Source: Lysinibacillus sp. FSL M8-0337 (GTDB taxonomy: Bacteria; Bacillota; Bacilli; Bacillales_A; Planococcaceae). Taken from it: a stretch of 64,000 bases of DNA. This document shows, piece after piece, positions 1 to 9,200 of this stretch (the first letter of the stretch is position 1; the number at the start of each line of letters is the position of its first letter). A program made the translations under genes and the position numbers. The notes beneath the pieces were generated by a model, which saw only the letters and a program-made list of their open reading frames with translations, had not been told where the DNA came from and did not search any database. The stretch lies in the NCBI RefSeq assembly GCF_038593855.1, contig NZ_CP151996.1, forward strand, positions 310,001 to 374,000, given 5' to 3'.

Positions 1-918
1 CTTTTCTTAACGTTCGTATATCCGGAAATTGGATTATGGGTAGGCGCTGCTTTTGGGGGAGCTGTCTATGGCTACAGTCAACCATTTACTAATATGCTAA
101 TTATCAGACGGTGCCCTGAGAAGATTCAAGGATTTGCGTTTGGGTTGAAACAAGCAGCCATACCTGCAGCAACTTTGTTTTGTAGCCTTTCTGTTCCTTT
201 TTTAGCGGTGCCTATAGGATGGAGAAATCTATTCGGACTTGTTGCTGTACTAACTTTATTCTATGGCATAATCTTACTGATGAATTCAAATGATGATGAA
301 CATGGCAATGCTAAAAAGAAAAATGCAACAAAACTACGCTTAAATAGACATTTAATGTTGTTGGCGATAGCAGGAGGCCTAGGCGCTGCAATTGGAAATA
401 GCTTAGGTGGATTTTTGATTACGTCTCTAACACATGGAGGAATTACATTAGTAAAAGCTAGTATGGTGGCCGCAGTTGCATCGATAACAAATATTCTAGT
501 AAGGGTTTTTGCTGGATTAGCAATTGACCGTTTTAGAGGGCTTGAAAAAATATTGTTACTATCCATGTTTATCGTTGGATCATTAGGTACAGCCGCATTA
601 ACCATGCCTTCACACACTCTACAAGTAGTAGGGGCTATTCTAGCCTATGGTGGTGGCTGGGGCTGGGCTGGATTACTACACTATGTAACAGGAGCTGCTT
701 ATCCTGGTAGAGAAGGGCAAGCAACTGCTATTAGTCAAATGGGTGTTTCTCTTGGGGCAGCTGTCGGACCATTAATTTTTGGTTTTGTGTTTACAACTTT
801 AGGTTCCAATGTAGCTTGGCTTCTAATGTCTATTGCTGGAATACTAGCATGTATATCAGTAGTAGAATCGTATCGAGTGAATGCTAAAGAAACGCCCATC
901 CAAGAAAAGTTTAGTTAG
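1..918 (+). CDS. MFS transporter, 5' end cut off by window
   Basis: The reading frame is open from base 1, so the gene begins before the window and at least 305 residues are visible. The protein is a run of hydrophobic segments rich in Gly, Ala and Leu, separated by short charged loops (RRCPEKIQG, NDDEHGNAKKK, DRFRGLEK). The central hydrophilic loop near residues 95-115, followed by about six more helices, is the usual halfway break of a 12-helix major facilitator carrier. The loop AIDRFRG after the eighth helix resembles the repeated MFS motif A. The substrate cannot be told. The gene is followed by an intrinsic terminator. Family call is by general character, not by a specific signature. 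Confidence 0.75.
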   Translation, partial: LFLTFVYPEIGLWVGAAFGGAVYGYSQPFTNMLIIRRCPEKIQGFAFGLKQAAIPAATLFCSLSVPFLAVPIGWRNLFGLVAVLTLFYGIILLMNSNDDEHGNAKKKNATKLRLNRHLMLLAIAGGLGAAIGNSLGGFLITSLTHGGITLVKASMVAAVASITNILVRVFAGLAIDRFRGLEKILLLSMFIVGSLGTAALTMPSHTLQVVGAILAYGGGWGWAGLLHYVTGAAYPGREGQATAISQMGVSLGAAVGPLIFGFVFTTLGSNVAWLLMSIAGILACISVVESYRVNAKETPIQEKFS

Positions 919-976
919 TAATTGATTTGTTTCTATTAGTCGTTAAATAAATTGAATAGATGAAATGGTTATGGAG

Positions 977-1008
977 AAAGGCACATTTATAGGTGCCTTT
1001 TCCTTTTA
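977..1008 (+). terminator. Rho-independent terminator after the MFS gene
   Basis: Stem AAAGGCAC pairs with GTGCCTTT around a 7-8 base loop and is followed by a T-rich run, 59 bases after the stop codon. Confidence 0.8.
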
Positions 1009-1060
1009 TATTGTCATAGTCTGATTCAATTTTATTGGGAAATGGAAGGGGAAAGAGTAA

Positions 1061-2089
1061 TTGGTATATACTGATTGGGAAAATAATCTTATATTATTAC
1101 TCTCGAAAGAAAGTTTATCGTATGTAGAGGTTGATACATTAAAACAATTACTTAAAATGCCTTTAGATTGGGTACGAGTAATAGGGCTATTAAAGATGCA
1201 TCATATTTTCCCAAATGTATCTGTAATTATAAGAAAGTACATAGTGGATGAAACTAACTTTGAATATGGGTATGTAAAATTAAAAACAATGGCTAATTTA
1301 GAATATAAATTGCAAAAAGAGATCGCCAACGAACAGTTACAACATCAGTTACAGTTGATAGAAATATTAAATACAGCAGAAATTCCGTATGCTTTATTAG
1401 ACGGGCTGCCAAATTGCCAAACGATCTATAAGGACTGTCTTCACAGTCCGTACTACGATAGTAAGGTGTTAGTGAATTATAAAGATAAAGGTAAGGTCAT
1501 AACATGTCTACAGTCTATTGGTTACATGCCAAATAACGCTGATGTGAATTTGGACACTGGGGATATGATACTTGAAAACCTAAAACTGCTTGATTTAGTT
1601 AAATCAACCGATAAGAAATTTTTGAGTGTATTTAAAATCAGATTGCAATTTTCGCCGCACCCATTAATTGAGCGTAATATTCAAGAAGAGGTAACCGAAG
1701 AATTGCTAAATAATGTGCAAATGTTAACAAGTGATAGAGTACAATTTAAAGTTTTGTTATGGGAAGATATGTTACTTTCTTTATGTGTAGATGTTTATAA
1801 GGATAAAAAATATAACAAGGATGTATCCCTTTGTAAATATACGGATATCTATCGGTTAATTAAGGCACAGAATATAAATTGGGACGTTTTTATTAAAAAA
1901 GGTAAGGCTCAAAATGTGGAGTATTTAGCATGTGAGGTCCTTTACGAAGTTGAGGAATTATATTATCCACTAATCCCTCTGTTAGCACTAAAAGAGTTGT
2001 CTACGGATAAATTTTTTGAAGAAGATGTAGTTGTCAATCAGGATCATAATGACTGGCATGCGGATTTGTTAAGTAAGTTATTGAAATGA
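1061..2089 (+). CDS. Nucleotidyltransferase-like protein (NTP_transf_5-like), uncertain
   Basis: The 342-residue protein starts at TTG 1061, chosen because GGAAGGGG lies about ten bases upstream. It has no signal peptide or membrane segment. The stretch around residues 105-155 (IPYALLDGLPNCQTIYKDC followed by a short segment and the KVLVNYKD region) resembles the part of PF14907-type nucleotidyltransferases that reads LKG....Y......DIDLLV. Here, however, the expected acidic metal-binding residues are poor: DSKVLV stands where DIDLLV would be. If the relationship is real, the protein may be catalytically altered. It sits alone between two transcription units. The function is unknown and the family call is a resemblance only. 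Confidence 0.4.
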   Translation: MVYTDWENNLILLLSKESLSYVEVDTLKQLLKMPLDWVRVIGLLKMHHIFPNVSVIIRKYIVDETNFEYGYVKLKTMANLEYKLQKEIANEQLQHQLQLIEILNTAEIPYALLDGLPNCQTIYKDCLHSPYYDSKVLVNYKDKGKVITCLQSIGYMPNNADVNLDTGDMILENLKLLDLVKSTDKKFLSVFKIRLQFSPHPLIERNIQEEVTEELLNNVQMLTSDRVQFKVLLWEDMLLSLCVDVYKDKKYNKDVSLCKYTDIYRLIKAQNINWDVFIKKGKAQNVEYLACEVLYEVEELYYPLIPLLALKELSTDKFFEEDVVVNQDHNDWHADLLSKLLK

Positions 2090-2347
2090 GTAGGATTGAA
2101 GGACTGAGTGAAGTTCTTCGCATTTTTCGATGCATTCTTTTTGCTGTCTTTTAGGTTCGATATATTTCACTTGTTTTCTGTCTTTAAACCCACTTTAAAA
2201 AAATGACAAAAACCTCGCAATAGAAAATCCAAATAATAGAAAATAATTGATTTCTATTTTAAGGAATGTTAGTATAATAATTACTATATTACATTTTTTT
2301 GCTATATTAATTTAAATCTATTATTTACATAAAGAAGGGTGAAAAAC

Positions 2348-2695
2348 ATGAAAAAATTCTCGAAAATAATTCTAGCTTTTACTTTTGCTCTATCTTCTTT
2401 GATGTTCGTTTCATTATCGGACACTCAGAAGGCTTACGCAGTTAGTATTGAAGATTGTAAGAATGACTCTAATTGTTTCAATTTTGTTAAACAAGATTTA
2501 GTGGTGAATCGTTATATAGATTTATGGGGAATGAGCAAAGTGGAGGTAAAATCAGGTTCAAGCTATGTTAAAATAGAAGATGGAGTTAGAATAAAAGGAA
2601 TTAAGCCTGGTGGAGAAGTTGTAATTTACGCTTACGATAAAAGCGGTAATTATACTATGTATAGTATTACTGTTTTAAAATCCATTTTTGGTTAG
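2348..2695 (+). CDS. Small secreted protein with Ig-like C-terminal part
   Basis: The protein has 115 residues. ATG 2348 is preferred over GTG 2339 because AGAAGGG sits about eight bases upstream of the ATG and would overlap the GTG. The N-terminus is a classical signal peptide (charged MKKFSK, hydrophobic core, cleavage after AYA near residue 32). The mature part begins with two closely spaced cysteines (DCKNDSNC) that could form a disulfide. It ends with alternating beta-type residues (VEVKSGSSYVKIEDG, GEVVIYAYDKSGNY), like a single bacterial Ig-like (BIG_2-type) fold. TATAAT lies at 2273-2278. I do not recognise a specific family; role unknown. Confidence 0.65.
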   Translation: MKKFSKIILAFTFALSSLMFVSLSDTQKAYAVSIEDCKNDSNCFNFVKQDLVVNRYIDLWGMSKVEVKSGSSYVKIEDGVRIKGIKPGGEVVIYAYDKSGNYTMYSITVLKSIFG

Positions 2696-3184
2696 ATTAT
2701 TATGAAATTAGTAACAAGTGAACTAGAGCAAATAGCTCTAGTTTTTTCTTGCCTAGAAACAGTATGTTAGTTCTATAAGAAATTACATTCCTATGTACTC
2801 AATTAATTTTGAGCCTGGGCTTTTTTTTATTTATAGATATTCGATTTGTATTATAGCTTTGTATAGATTCTTTTTAGAGTTAGCAAATTTATTTGAAGTG
2901 ATTTCAGATTAAAAATATTGCAACTATACACCTTAGGTTTTTACTAGTGATTTTAGTAACAACGAATATCAATGTATCTTAATTAAAATTAAAGCTCTTT
3001 GAACTTATATAGTCGATAAAAGGATGTCACTGTATTCGTGTATTGGAATAATGAAGAAATTAATTTTGCGTATGGTTTAGGAAAAAAGGAAACATACACT
3101 AAAAAAATGCTATTAAGTAAATAATAAATTTGATCTGAAATATAAGTAGTGAACAATTAACTTTATTTTAATAGGGAATAGAAT
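2696..3184 (+). other. Gene-poor stretch with terminator and protein remnants
   Basis: The first part holds the terminator of the secreted-protein gene. The rest is AT-rich with no long frame. Around 3021-3123 an open stretch without its own start reads like the tail of a protein (VYWNNEEINFAYGLGKKE), which suggests a decayed gene just before the 56-residue ORF. Confidence 0.4.
2721..2748 (+). terminator. Rho-independent terminator
   Basis: Perfect stem AACTAGAGC / GCTCTAGTT with an AAATA loop, then TTTTTCTT. Confidence 0.85.
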
Positions 3185-3355
3185 ATGACTCATTTCGAAT
3201 ACATGGAACAACAAGGACAATTAACGATATTTGATTTAATGGACCAATATGAAGAAATGCAATTTAAAAAGCTTTCCACAAATGTTAATAAGCCTGTTGA
3301 TAAAAAGAGGGAATTAAAAGGACCGCACAAGGTTGGATATATTGTGTGGAGATAA
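3185..3355 (+). CDS. 56-residue protein with a beta-clamp-binding-type motif
   Basis: This short frame (ATG 3185, TAA 3353-3355) has a weak site TAGGGAA seven to ten bases upstream. The protein is hydrophilic, with no signal peptide or helix-rich membrane part. Residues 12-16 read QLTIF within QQGQLTIFDLM. This fits the known bacterial sliding-clamp (DnaN) binding consensus QL(S/D)LF, which is carried by polymerases, repair proteins and small phage or mobile-element proteins. The C-terminal part is basic (NKPVDKKRELKGPHK). A role in DNA replication or repair, or an origin in a mobile element, is inference from the motif alone. The gene lies among decayed remnants and next to a structured RNA candidate. 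Confidence 0.5.
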   Translation: MTHFEYMEQQGQLTIFDLMDQYEEMQFKKLSTNVNKPVDKKRELKGPHKVGYIVWR

Positions 3356-3430
3356 ATAGTCTATTATGTTTATTTGTTATTAATTACAAAGAAGTTTAAC
3401 CCCAATTTAACCCCATCGGTTATTTGGGTA

Positions 3431-3464
3431 TAAAAAACTCACCCTCCAATAAAGAAGGGTGAGT
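3431..3464 (-). terminator. Minus-strand Rho-independent terminator
   Basis: Perfect 9-bp stem ACTCACCCT / AGGGTGAGT. The T run (AAAAAA on the plus strand, 3432-3437) lies on the left side, so termination is of a leftward transcript. Confidence 0.75.
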
Positions 3465-3660
3465 CGCTTTGAAGCCTTGAGGCTCTAATGGTAAAGTTAA
3501 AAGCCGCGTATGCCGTAGTTATTATAGAAAGTTTTAAACCACCACTCCTCAAAGTGGGTGTTCGCAGAAGTTTTCCTGCTTATCCTCATGCACCTTGGTG
3601 TGAGGCCCGTCATTCCAACTCCAATAATAAAACTCCCTTTTACAGCTTAAAGGTTAAAAC
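3431..3660 (-). ncRNA. Candidate structured noncoding RNA, class unknown
   Basis: A leftward transcript would begin near 3660, seven bases after a perfect TATAAT (minus strand of 3666-3671), and end at the intrinsic terminator at 3431-3464, about 230 nt in all. No convincing ORF or ribosome site lies inside. Local hairpins are dense: 3584-3605 (CCTCATGC/GTGTGAGG), 3564-3579 (GCAGGA/TTCTGC with a four-base loop), 3540-3560 and 3473-3484 (AGCC/GGCT, four-base loop). The 5' GTTTTAACC could pair with the internal GGTTTAAAAC. Length and layout are compatible with 6S-like or another housekeeping RNA, but I cannot assign a family. The weak point is the lack of a good -35 box. Confidence 0.45.
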
Positions 3661-3931
3661 TTAATATTATACGAACAATGCAGCCTTTAAGGATATAATA
3701 AGGCATGCTAAACAAAGTTGCAAGTAAGATGGTTTATGAAAAAAAGTCAATGGGCACATATTGTAAATCCAAAAGTAATGTTGGAAAAACAGCTGGATAA
3801 TAAGGCATTGTTTCATATATTTTTCACAAATGCGAACAAAAAATACGAACAACCTTTGCGAAATCAGACTAAGTGTGTAAAGATAGGAGCGTAATCATTT
3901 ATCTAACGAAAAATAAAGGGAGGAAACAGAG

Positions 3932-4270
3932 ATGGCAGCATATCCAAATTGTCCGAAATGTAATTCTGAATACACATATGAGGATGGCACAAATTTTGTT
4001 TGTCCAGAATGTGCACATGAATGGAGTACTGATGCAACAGAGCAGGAGTCAGATACACTCATTGTAAAAGACGCAAATGGCAAGTTGTTAGCAGATGGTG
4101 ATGCGGTAACAATTATTAAAGATTTAAAAGTAAAAGGAAGTTCTTCAACATTAAAAATTGGAACAAAGGTGAAAAGTATCCGTCTTGTTGAAGGCGATCA
4201 CAATATTGATTGTAAAATTGACGGCTTCGGTGCAATGAAACTAAAATCAGAGTTCGTCAAAAAAGCTTAA
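3932..4270 (+). CDS. phnA: PhnA/YjdM-family zinc-ribbon protein
   Basis: The 112-residue protein has an N-terminal zinc ribbon with CPKC (about residues 8-11) and CPEC (about 25-28). It is followed by the typical PhnA C-terminal domain ([15 protein letters not shown], then DLKVKGSSS and the VRL-like strand, ending KLKSEFVKK). Length and order match the whole PhnA family. The name comes from the phosphonate gene region of E. coli, but the family is not required for phosphonate breakdown and its biochemical role is not settled. AAAGGGAGG lies about ten bases before ATG 3932. The gene stands alone and is closed by a hairpin shared with the convergent zf-HC2 gene. Confidence 0.9.
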   Translation: MAAYPNCPKCNSEYTYEDGTNFVCPECAHEWSTDATEQESDTLIVKDANGKLLADGDAVTIIKDLKVKGSSSTLKIGTKVKSIRLVEGDHNIDCKIDGFGAMKLKSEFVKKA

Positions 4271-4280
4271 AAATGAGAAT

Positions 4281-4319
4281 GATAAATGAGCATCTTTCGT
4301 ATGGAGAGATGCTTTTATC
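4281..4319. terminator. Terminator between convergent phnA and zf-HC2 genes
   Basis: GATAAA/TTTATC outer and GCATCT/AGATGC inner stems. Only a few bases separate it from both stop codons, so it probably serves both directions. Confidence 0.65.
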
Positions 4320-4322
4320 ATT

Positions 4323-4829
4323 TCAAAGCCTACGTAAAACAATGGCAAAAGCGGCACCGAGTAGGGCAAATATGGTATGTAAAAGAGCTATATAGCTTGC
4401 ACCCACTATAAGTGAACCAATATCGATAAAAGAGAAGTCCTTCATATAGAGTGGATTGCTAAAATTATTAATAATGGCCCAGACGAACACAGGTATAGAG
4501 CTTATGGCAAAGACAATCCAAATGTTTTTATAAAATAAATAAGTTAGGCAACCGAATAGACCGTATAGTATGACGAAGCTTTTATGATTGCCAAGTAAAG
4601 ATGAATTAAGGGCAAACATAAAAGACAGCACGATAAAAACAAGATGAAAAAAGGTTAATGTGCTTTTCATTGATAAGTTTTGATTAGTGGATAGTTGTGT
4701 AGCGGCTAACTGCTGACATGATTTACATGTAGCTAAATGCTGTTCAATAAATTCGGTCGTATCGGCTTGGAGGCCATGTGCTTTATATAAAGGTAGTAAA
4801 TCTTCTACAATTGAACATTCATGTGACAA
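4323..4829 (-). CDS. zf-HC2 anti-sigma-like membrane protein
   Basis: I place the start at TTG 4829, because AGGAGGG lies six bases before it and a TATAAT sits at 4852-4857. The longer open frame would run through this promoter. The 168-residue protein opens with a zf-HC2 type zinc finger (H....C near SHEC, then HLATCKSC near residues 33-40), the domain of ZAS anti-sigma factors. About four membrane helices follow. No sigma-factor gene is adjacent, so a true anti-sigma role is unproven. Many Bacillales encode similar orphan zf-HC2 membrane proteins. Confidence 0.7.
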   Translation of the reverse strand: MSHECSIVEDLLPLYKAHGLQADTTEFIEQHLATCKSCQQLAATQLSTNQNLSMKSTLTFFHLVFIVLSFMFALNSSLLGNHKSFVILYGLFGCLTYLFYKNIWIVFAISSIPVFVWAIINNFSNPLYMKDFSFIDIGSLIVGASYIALLHTIFALLGAAFAIVLRRL

Positions 4830-4924
4830 TATTTTCCCTCCTATCACTCCTATTATACGACTTTTTTTAGGAAATAAAAAAAGCCTTCCGTCGATCAATT
4901 CATCGGAAAACTTGTACATGCACG

Positions 4925-5557
4925 TTATTTGTTTGTGTCTAATACTTCATTTGTGAGCGCTTGTATATCAATATGTGTTTTTTCTTTTACAGCATCTTTT
5001 AATATTTCAGTTCTGAAATAACGAACTGTTGCTGGAAGAGGAATCAATAAAAGCTTCGATAGTGCCGTTTGATACATGTGGACAAATTCCATGTCGGTAT
5101 TGCCGCGCTTTAATTCTGCAAAGGCTTCGTAAAATTGATCTAATTTGTCTGCGAATTCAAGTAAACGACCTTCTAGTGTTTCGTCTTTTCCTTCTTTCAT
5201 GCGTTCGAAAAAGATGTCTTGAAACTCTTTAGGGATTTCGTTCATAATGAATTTTTCCATCATTTTTTCTTCCACATGTGCAAGCATTTGCTTTAGCTCT
5301 GGGCTAGCATGCTTTACGGGGGTTTTAATATCTCCGATAAATACTTCAGCGAAATCATGATTGATGGTTTTTTCATATAACGATTTCCAATTCACTGTAG
5401 CGCCATTCATTTCTTCCAGTGTTGCAAAGAACATGGCATACTGTGAGACTTTCCAAGAGTGTGCAGCTACATTATGTTCTTCAAATTTGAAGCGGCCCGG
5501 GCAACGAATAATACGTTCTAAATCATTAAGACTTGTAAAAAATTGATGAATTCCTAT
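4925..5557 (-). CDS. HD-domain hydrolase, YfbR-like, with probable ATA start
   Basis: The 210-residue protein carries an HD-superfamily fold: EEHNVAAHSW near residue 30, HDFAEV near residue 67, and a later Asp in LEFADKLDQ. This arrangement is that of YfbR-type 5'-nucleotidases and related phosphohydrolases. No ATG lies at the 5' end. The in-frame GTG at 5566 overlaps the ribosome site AAAAAGGAG (5574-5566) and cannot be served by it. ATA at 5557 is exactly eight bases downstream and gives the N-terminus (M)GIHQFF. I therefore propose a noncanonical start. The substrate is unknown. It reads away from the small membrane-protein gene at 5739. Confidence 0.75.
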   Translation of the reverse strand: MGIHQFFTSLNDLERIIRCPGRFKFEEHNVAAHSWKVSQYAMFFATLEEMNGATVNWKSLYEKTINHDFAEVFIGDIKTPVKHASPELKQMLAHVEEKMMEKFIMNEIPKEFQDIFFERMKEGKDETLEGRLLEFADKLDQFYEAFAELKRGNTDMEFVHMYQTALSKLLLIPLPATVRYFRTEILKDAVKEKTHIDIQALTNEVLDTNK

Positions 5558-5738
5558 AAGAATCACTCCTTTTTGTTTCTATAAGTGCATGTTACTATAA
5601 TCCATACCCTCTTTGTTCAGATTTCAAACAATTTAACAATGATTCACGTTGCATTTACAAAGGATTCACAATTATTATGAGAGAACGCAAAGGGGAATGC
5701 TATAATGAGTAAGACTTGTTAAAGGGAGAGTATGCAAT

Positions 5739-6179
5739 ATGCTATCGATTTATACACTTCTTCTATATATACATATTTTAAGTGCAGTCCTTTCGATTGG
5801 GCCATTATTTGTTGTTTTAGTAATTGTTAAGAAAATGCGTACAGCTGCGCATGTTGAAATGCCACCATATATCCAAGTATTTCAAGGTGCAATTACGATC
5901 GTTAAACACGCGGGGCATGTGCTAGTTGCCTCGGGTATTTTATTAATGTGGCGTGGAGGATATCCATGGACAACCTCGTGGGTAATCCTAACATTTCTTG
6001 TGATGGGTGGTTCGATTGTCTTTTTAGCTAGAGCCTTTAAGCCAACTATTCGCACGTTTGATACGCCCGCCTATCATCAGCAAAAATTTGCTTCATTGTT
6101 ACAGCGTAAAGCATGGATGTATATTGTATTATTGCTGATTATGCTATGGCTGATGGTAGCAAAACCTGTGCTTTGGTAA
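5739..6179 (+). CDS. Small integral membrane protein, DUF2269-like
   Basis: The 146 residues form four hydrophobic helices (about 5-27, 50-70, 78-98 and 125-143). A His in the first helix (LLYIHILSAV) and a conserved-looking KHAGH in the second are typical of DUF2269 and related heme-copper-like small membrane proteins. A perfect TATAAT (5701-5706) lies upstream, and AAAGGGAGAG precedes ATG 5739. The function is unknown. It is followed at once by a repeat-flanked terminator. Confidence 0.65.
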   Translation: MLSIYTLLLYIHILSAVLSIGPLFVVLVIVKKMRTAAHVEMPPYIQVFQGAITIVKHAGHVLVASGILLMWRGGYPWTTSWVILTFLVMGGSIVFLARAFKPTIRTFDTPAYHQQKFASLLQRKAWMYIVLLLIMLWLMVAKPVLW

Positions 6180-6181
6180 TA

Positions 6182-6280
6182 AATTGTGTGAGTGACTGGC
6201 ACTGCCGCGACCCTCGCTGATGCGAGGGTTTTTGCGTCTTGTGCTAGAGCGGTTGCCAAAATTGTGTGAGTGACTGGCAC
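6182..6280 (+). repeat. Two direct half-copies of the GTGCCAGTCACT palindrome family
   Basis: TGTGAGTGACTGGCAC occurs at about 6187-6202 and again at 6265-6280, each preceded by AAT or AATT. Both match the right arm of the perfect palindrome at 41683-41727. A terminator hairpin lies between the two half-units. Confidence 0.75.
6211..6233 (+). terminator. Rho-independent terminator
   Basis: CCCTCGC / GCGAGGG stem with a TGAT loop, followed by TTTTT. Confidence 0.9.
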
Positions 6281-6285
6281 TATTA

Positions 6286-9200
6286 TTATTTGGGGATGTG
6301 GAAGGTGATGATTGTGCCTTCATTTGGTGTGCTTTTGATTTGTAACCTTTGACCATAAATTCTATTGAGGCGGAGGTCCGTATTGCGTAGTCCAATACCT
6401 CTACTTGTTGTATTCGTATCGGATAGCAATTGTGCTAATGTCGTGGCATCGATACCAATACCGTTGTCAATTACACTGACGGTCACATAATCAGCAAGCT
6501 CTTTAATTCGAATACAGACAGTGCCGCCACCTTTTTGTTTTAATACACCATGTCGTAATGCATTTTCTACAAGCGTTTGCAATGAAATTGGAGGAATCTC
6601 TACATCAATCTGTTCATCAATATCCCAATCAATTTGTAATAGTTCGCCAAAACGTTGCTGTTCGATATAAAGGTATGAACGGACGAGTTCAAGTTCATGA
6701 CGCAGAGGTACAACTCGTTGCAGGTTCTTTACATCGAAGCTTGCGTGGAGATATTTCCCGAATTGATGCATTAAGTCAATCATTCGATCTGGATCAATTG
6801 TGCTCAGTGAGGCAATTGTATTAAGCGTATTATATAAAAAATGAGGCTGTATTTGTGCCTGAAGCCAAGCGGTTTCCAAATGTAGCTGCTGATTGATACT
6901 ATATTTTAAATCAATTAAAGCTCGACAACGTACTTTTAGTTCCAAAGAATTAATGGGTTTCGTTACATAATCATTGGCCCCATGCGCAAACCCAGTATAC
7001 ACATCTTCAGGATTATTTCGAGCAGTTAACAATAAAATTGGTAGCTCTAGTAAGGTATAATGCTGTCGAATGTTTTCAATTAGAGCATATCCAGAAATAT
7101 ATGGGAGCATGGCATCAATAATGACTAAATCCCATCTTTGCAAACGCAATAAATCCAGTGCCTTTTCGCTACTTGTAATGGTTGTAATGTTATATTCTGT
7201 AGCAGAAAATAAACTTCGCATCATTGTTAAATTTACAGGGTCATCATCGACCATTAAAATTTTAAACTGCTTTTCAGTAGGAGAAGCTTTTAACTGCGTG
7301 TTGTTCTCCTGTAAATGAATATCCTCTGGTCGTTCATCATTTACTTGTCCCATCTCTACCATGTCATCCGCAATGGGGATAGTGAAAAGAAAATCAGCTC
7401 CTTTATTTAGTAATGATCCTCCATGTAAATCAATTAGTTGCTTAGAAACCAATAAACTAAGATGAATTTCTTCATTATCTGCAAGCCCTTTGTCAGAAGA
7501 AAAAAGATGTTCGTGAAGACTAATATCAGAATGGTTCGTTCCAGACTCTGTCAGTTTGATATGAATTACGGCCATATTTCTTTCTATTGTTGCGCTAATT
7601 TCGATTGAACTAGTGTTGGTATTTTTAATAGAACTGTGTAGCAGATTGAAAAGAATTTGAATAAGCCGTTTTTCATCGGCTAGCACAAGAGGGAAGTCTC
7701 TTGCAATAGAAGATGTCATTTGAATTTGTTTTCCTACAGCAATAAAACGTAGCATATCAAATACACCCGAAACCACGCCTTGAATACGGACATTCTTTTT
7801 ATGAAGATGTAAATTTTCATCTTTTAATCGCGTATAATCCACGATGTCATTGAGCGTAAAGGACATGCTGCGTCCTATATCAATTAAATATTTTAAATTC
7901 TGCTTGTCTTCCGTCACAAAGCAATTGTTTGGATTATCATAAATTGTTTGTCCTAAAGTAATCATTTTATTCATAGGGTCCCAAAGCTTTTGTGCATTGC
8001 TTAATAAAAACTCATCCTTCATTTCCCCATCTTTTTGTAATTTGGCAACTAGCAGATTAATCTGTTGTTGGTTTTCGTAAAAGCGTTTAAACCAATAACC
8101 TGCAAAGCCCAGTGCAATCATTAAATAGTCTAATGGGTAAAACGGGATATCTAAAACAAAATACGTTTTAATAAGGCCCCAAATAATACCGTTTGTTGTG
8201 CCAATAGCTGTAAAAGCAATAAAAGCCGAACTTTCTTGAATTCCTATGTACTCTTTTAATGCTAGTACAATGACATATAAAAATGACACGACATAAAGCA
8301 TAAAGAAGACCAAGTTAGCTGTGTGTAGCAATTGAATAGGCAATAGGATAATAAGCAGGGCGCCTATAGCATACAATGTTGTAAACCATCGGAAATATTT
8401 TGCTTGTTGATATTGCACTAACAAGACGCGAATAAACTGCACAAAGAAAAAAGAAGCGCCAAGATAAATAAGATTGGACAGCTTTAATGACCATACATAA
8501 TCCAAGTGTAACCAATCAAGTATGGAACGATCATAAGTAATGAGTTCGTCAGCTAAAGGTAAAAGAAAACCGACGGTGAACAACAATACGATTTTTTTAC
8601 GATAAATAAAGAGGAAGACAAGAATGCTAAATAACGCAAATAAAATAAGCAACATAGCGATAGCTACAAGGGATAATTGTGTAATGAATTGATGGTGCAT
8701 CATGGCTGAAGCAGAGCTAAAAGAAAGACGTTTATCTATAACCAAATTTGAGGGCGTATCAAAATTGGAAACATGTAAAATGACATCAATTTCAGACTGC
8801 TCTTCAGTGAAATATACAGTGTAAGGAGCTGCCTGTCCTTTATGAGTGCTGGGATTTGTAGACACCATTCCAGACTGTCCTGCAAGTTTCCCGTTTATAT
8901 ATAGCGCTGATGCAGTAGAGATTGCAGGAACTCGTATTGCATAACGGTGATTTGAATGGGTATTAGCACTTAATAAGATTTTTACACGATATGTACCAAA
9001 ATGTTGTTTTGTTGCTGAACCCTTTTGCATAGGAATTTTACGGACAGTTTGTTCGATAGAACTGATTGTCTGATTACTGTTCGTTGTTTTTAACAATACT
9101 TCGGGATAATAAATCCATTCACCATTGATTTGATAGATCTCATCTTCCGATAAAGTTTGATGGCGCATATCTAAAATACCTGCTTGTGCAATGGGCTGAT

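Noticed and set aside
4830..4919. 30-codon extension of the zf-HC2 protein
   Set aside because: It would run through a TATAAT and a strong ribosome site that clearly serve TTG 4829.
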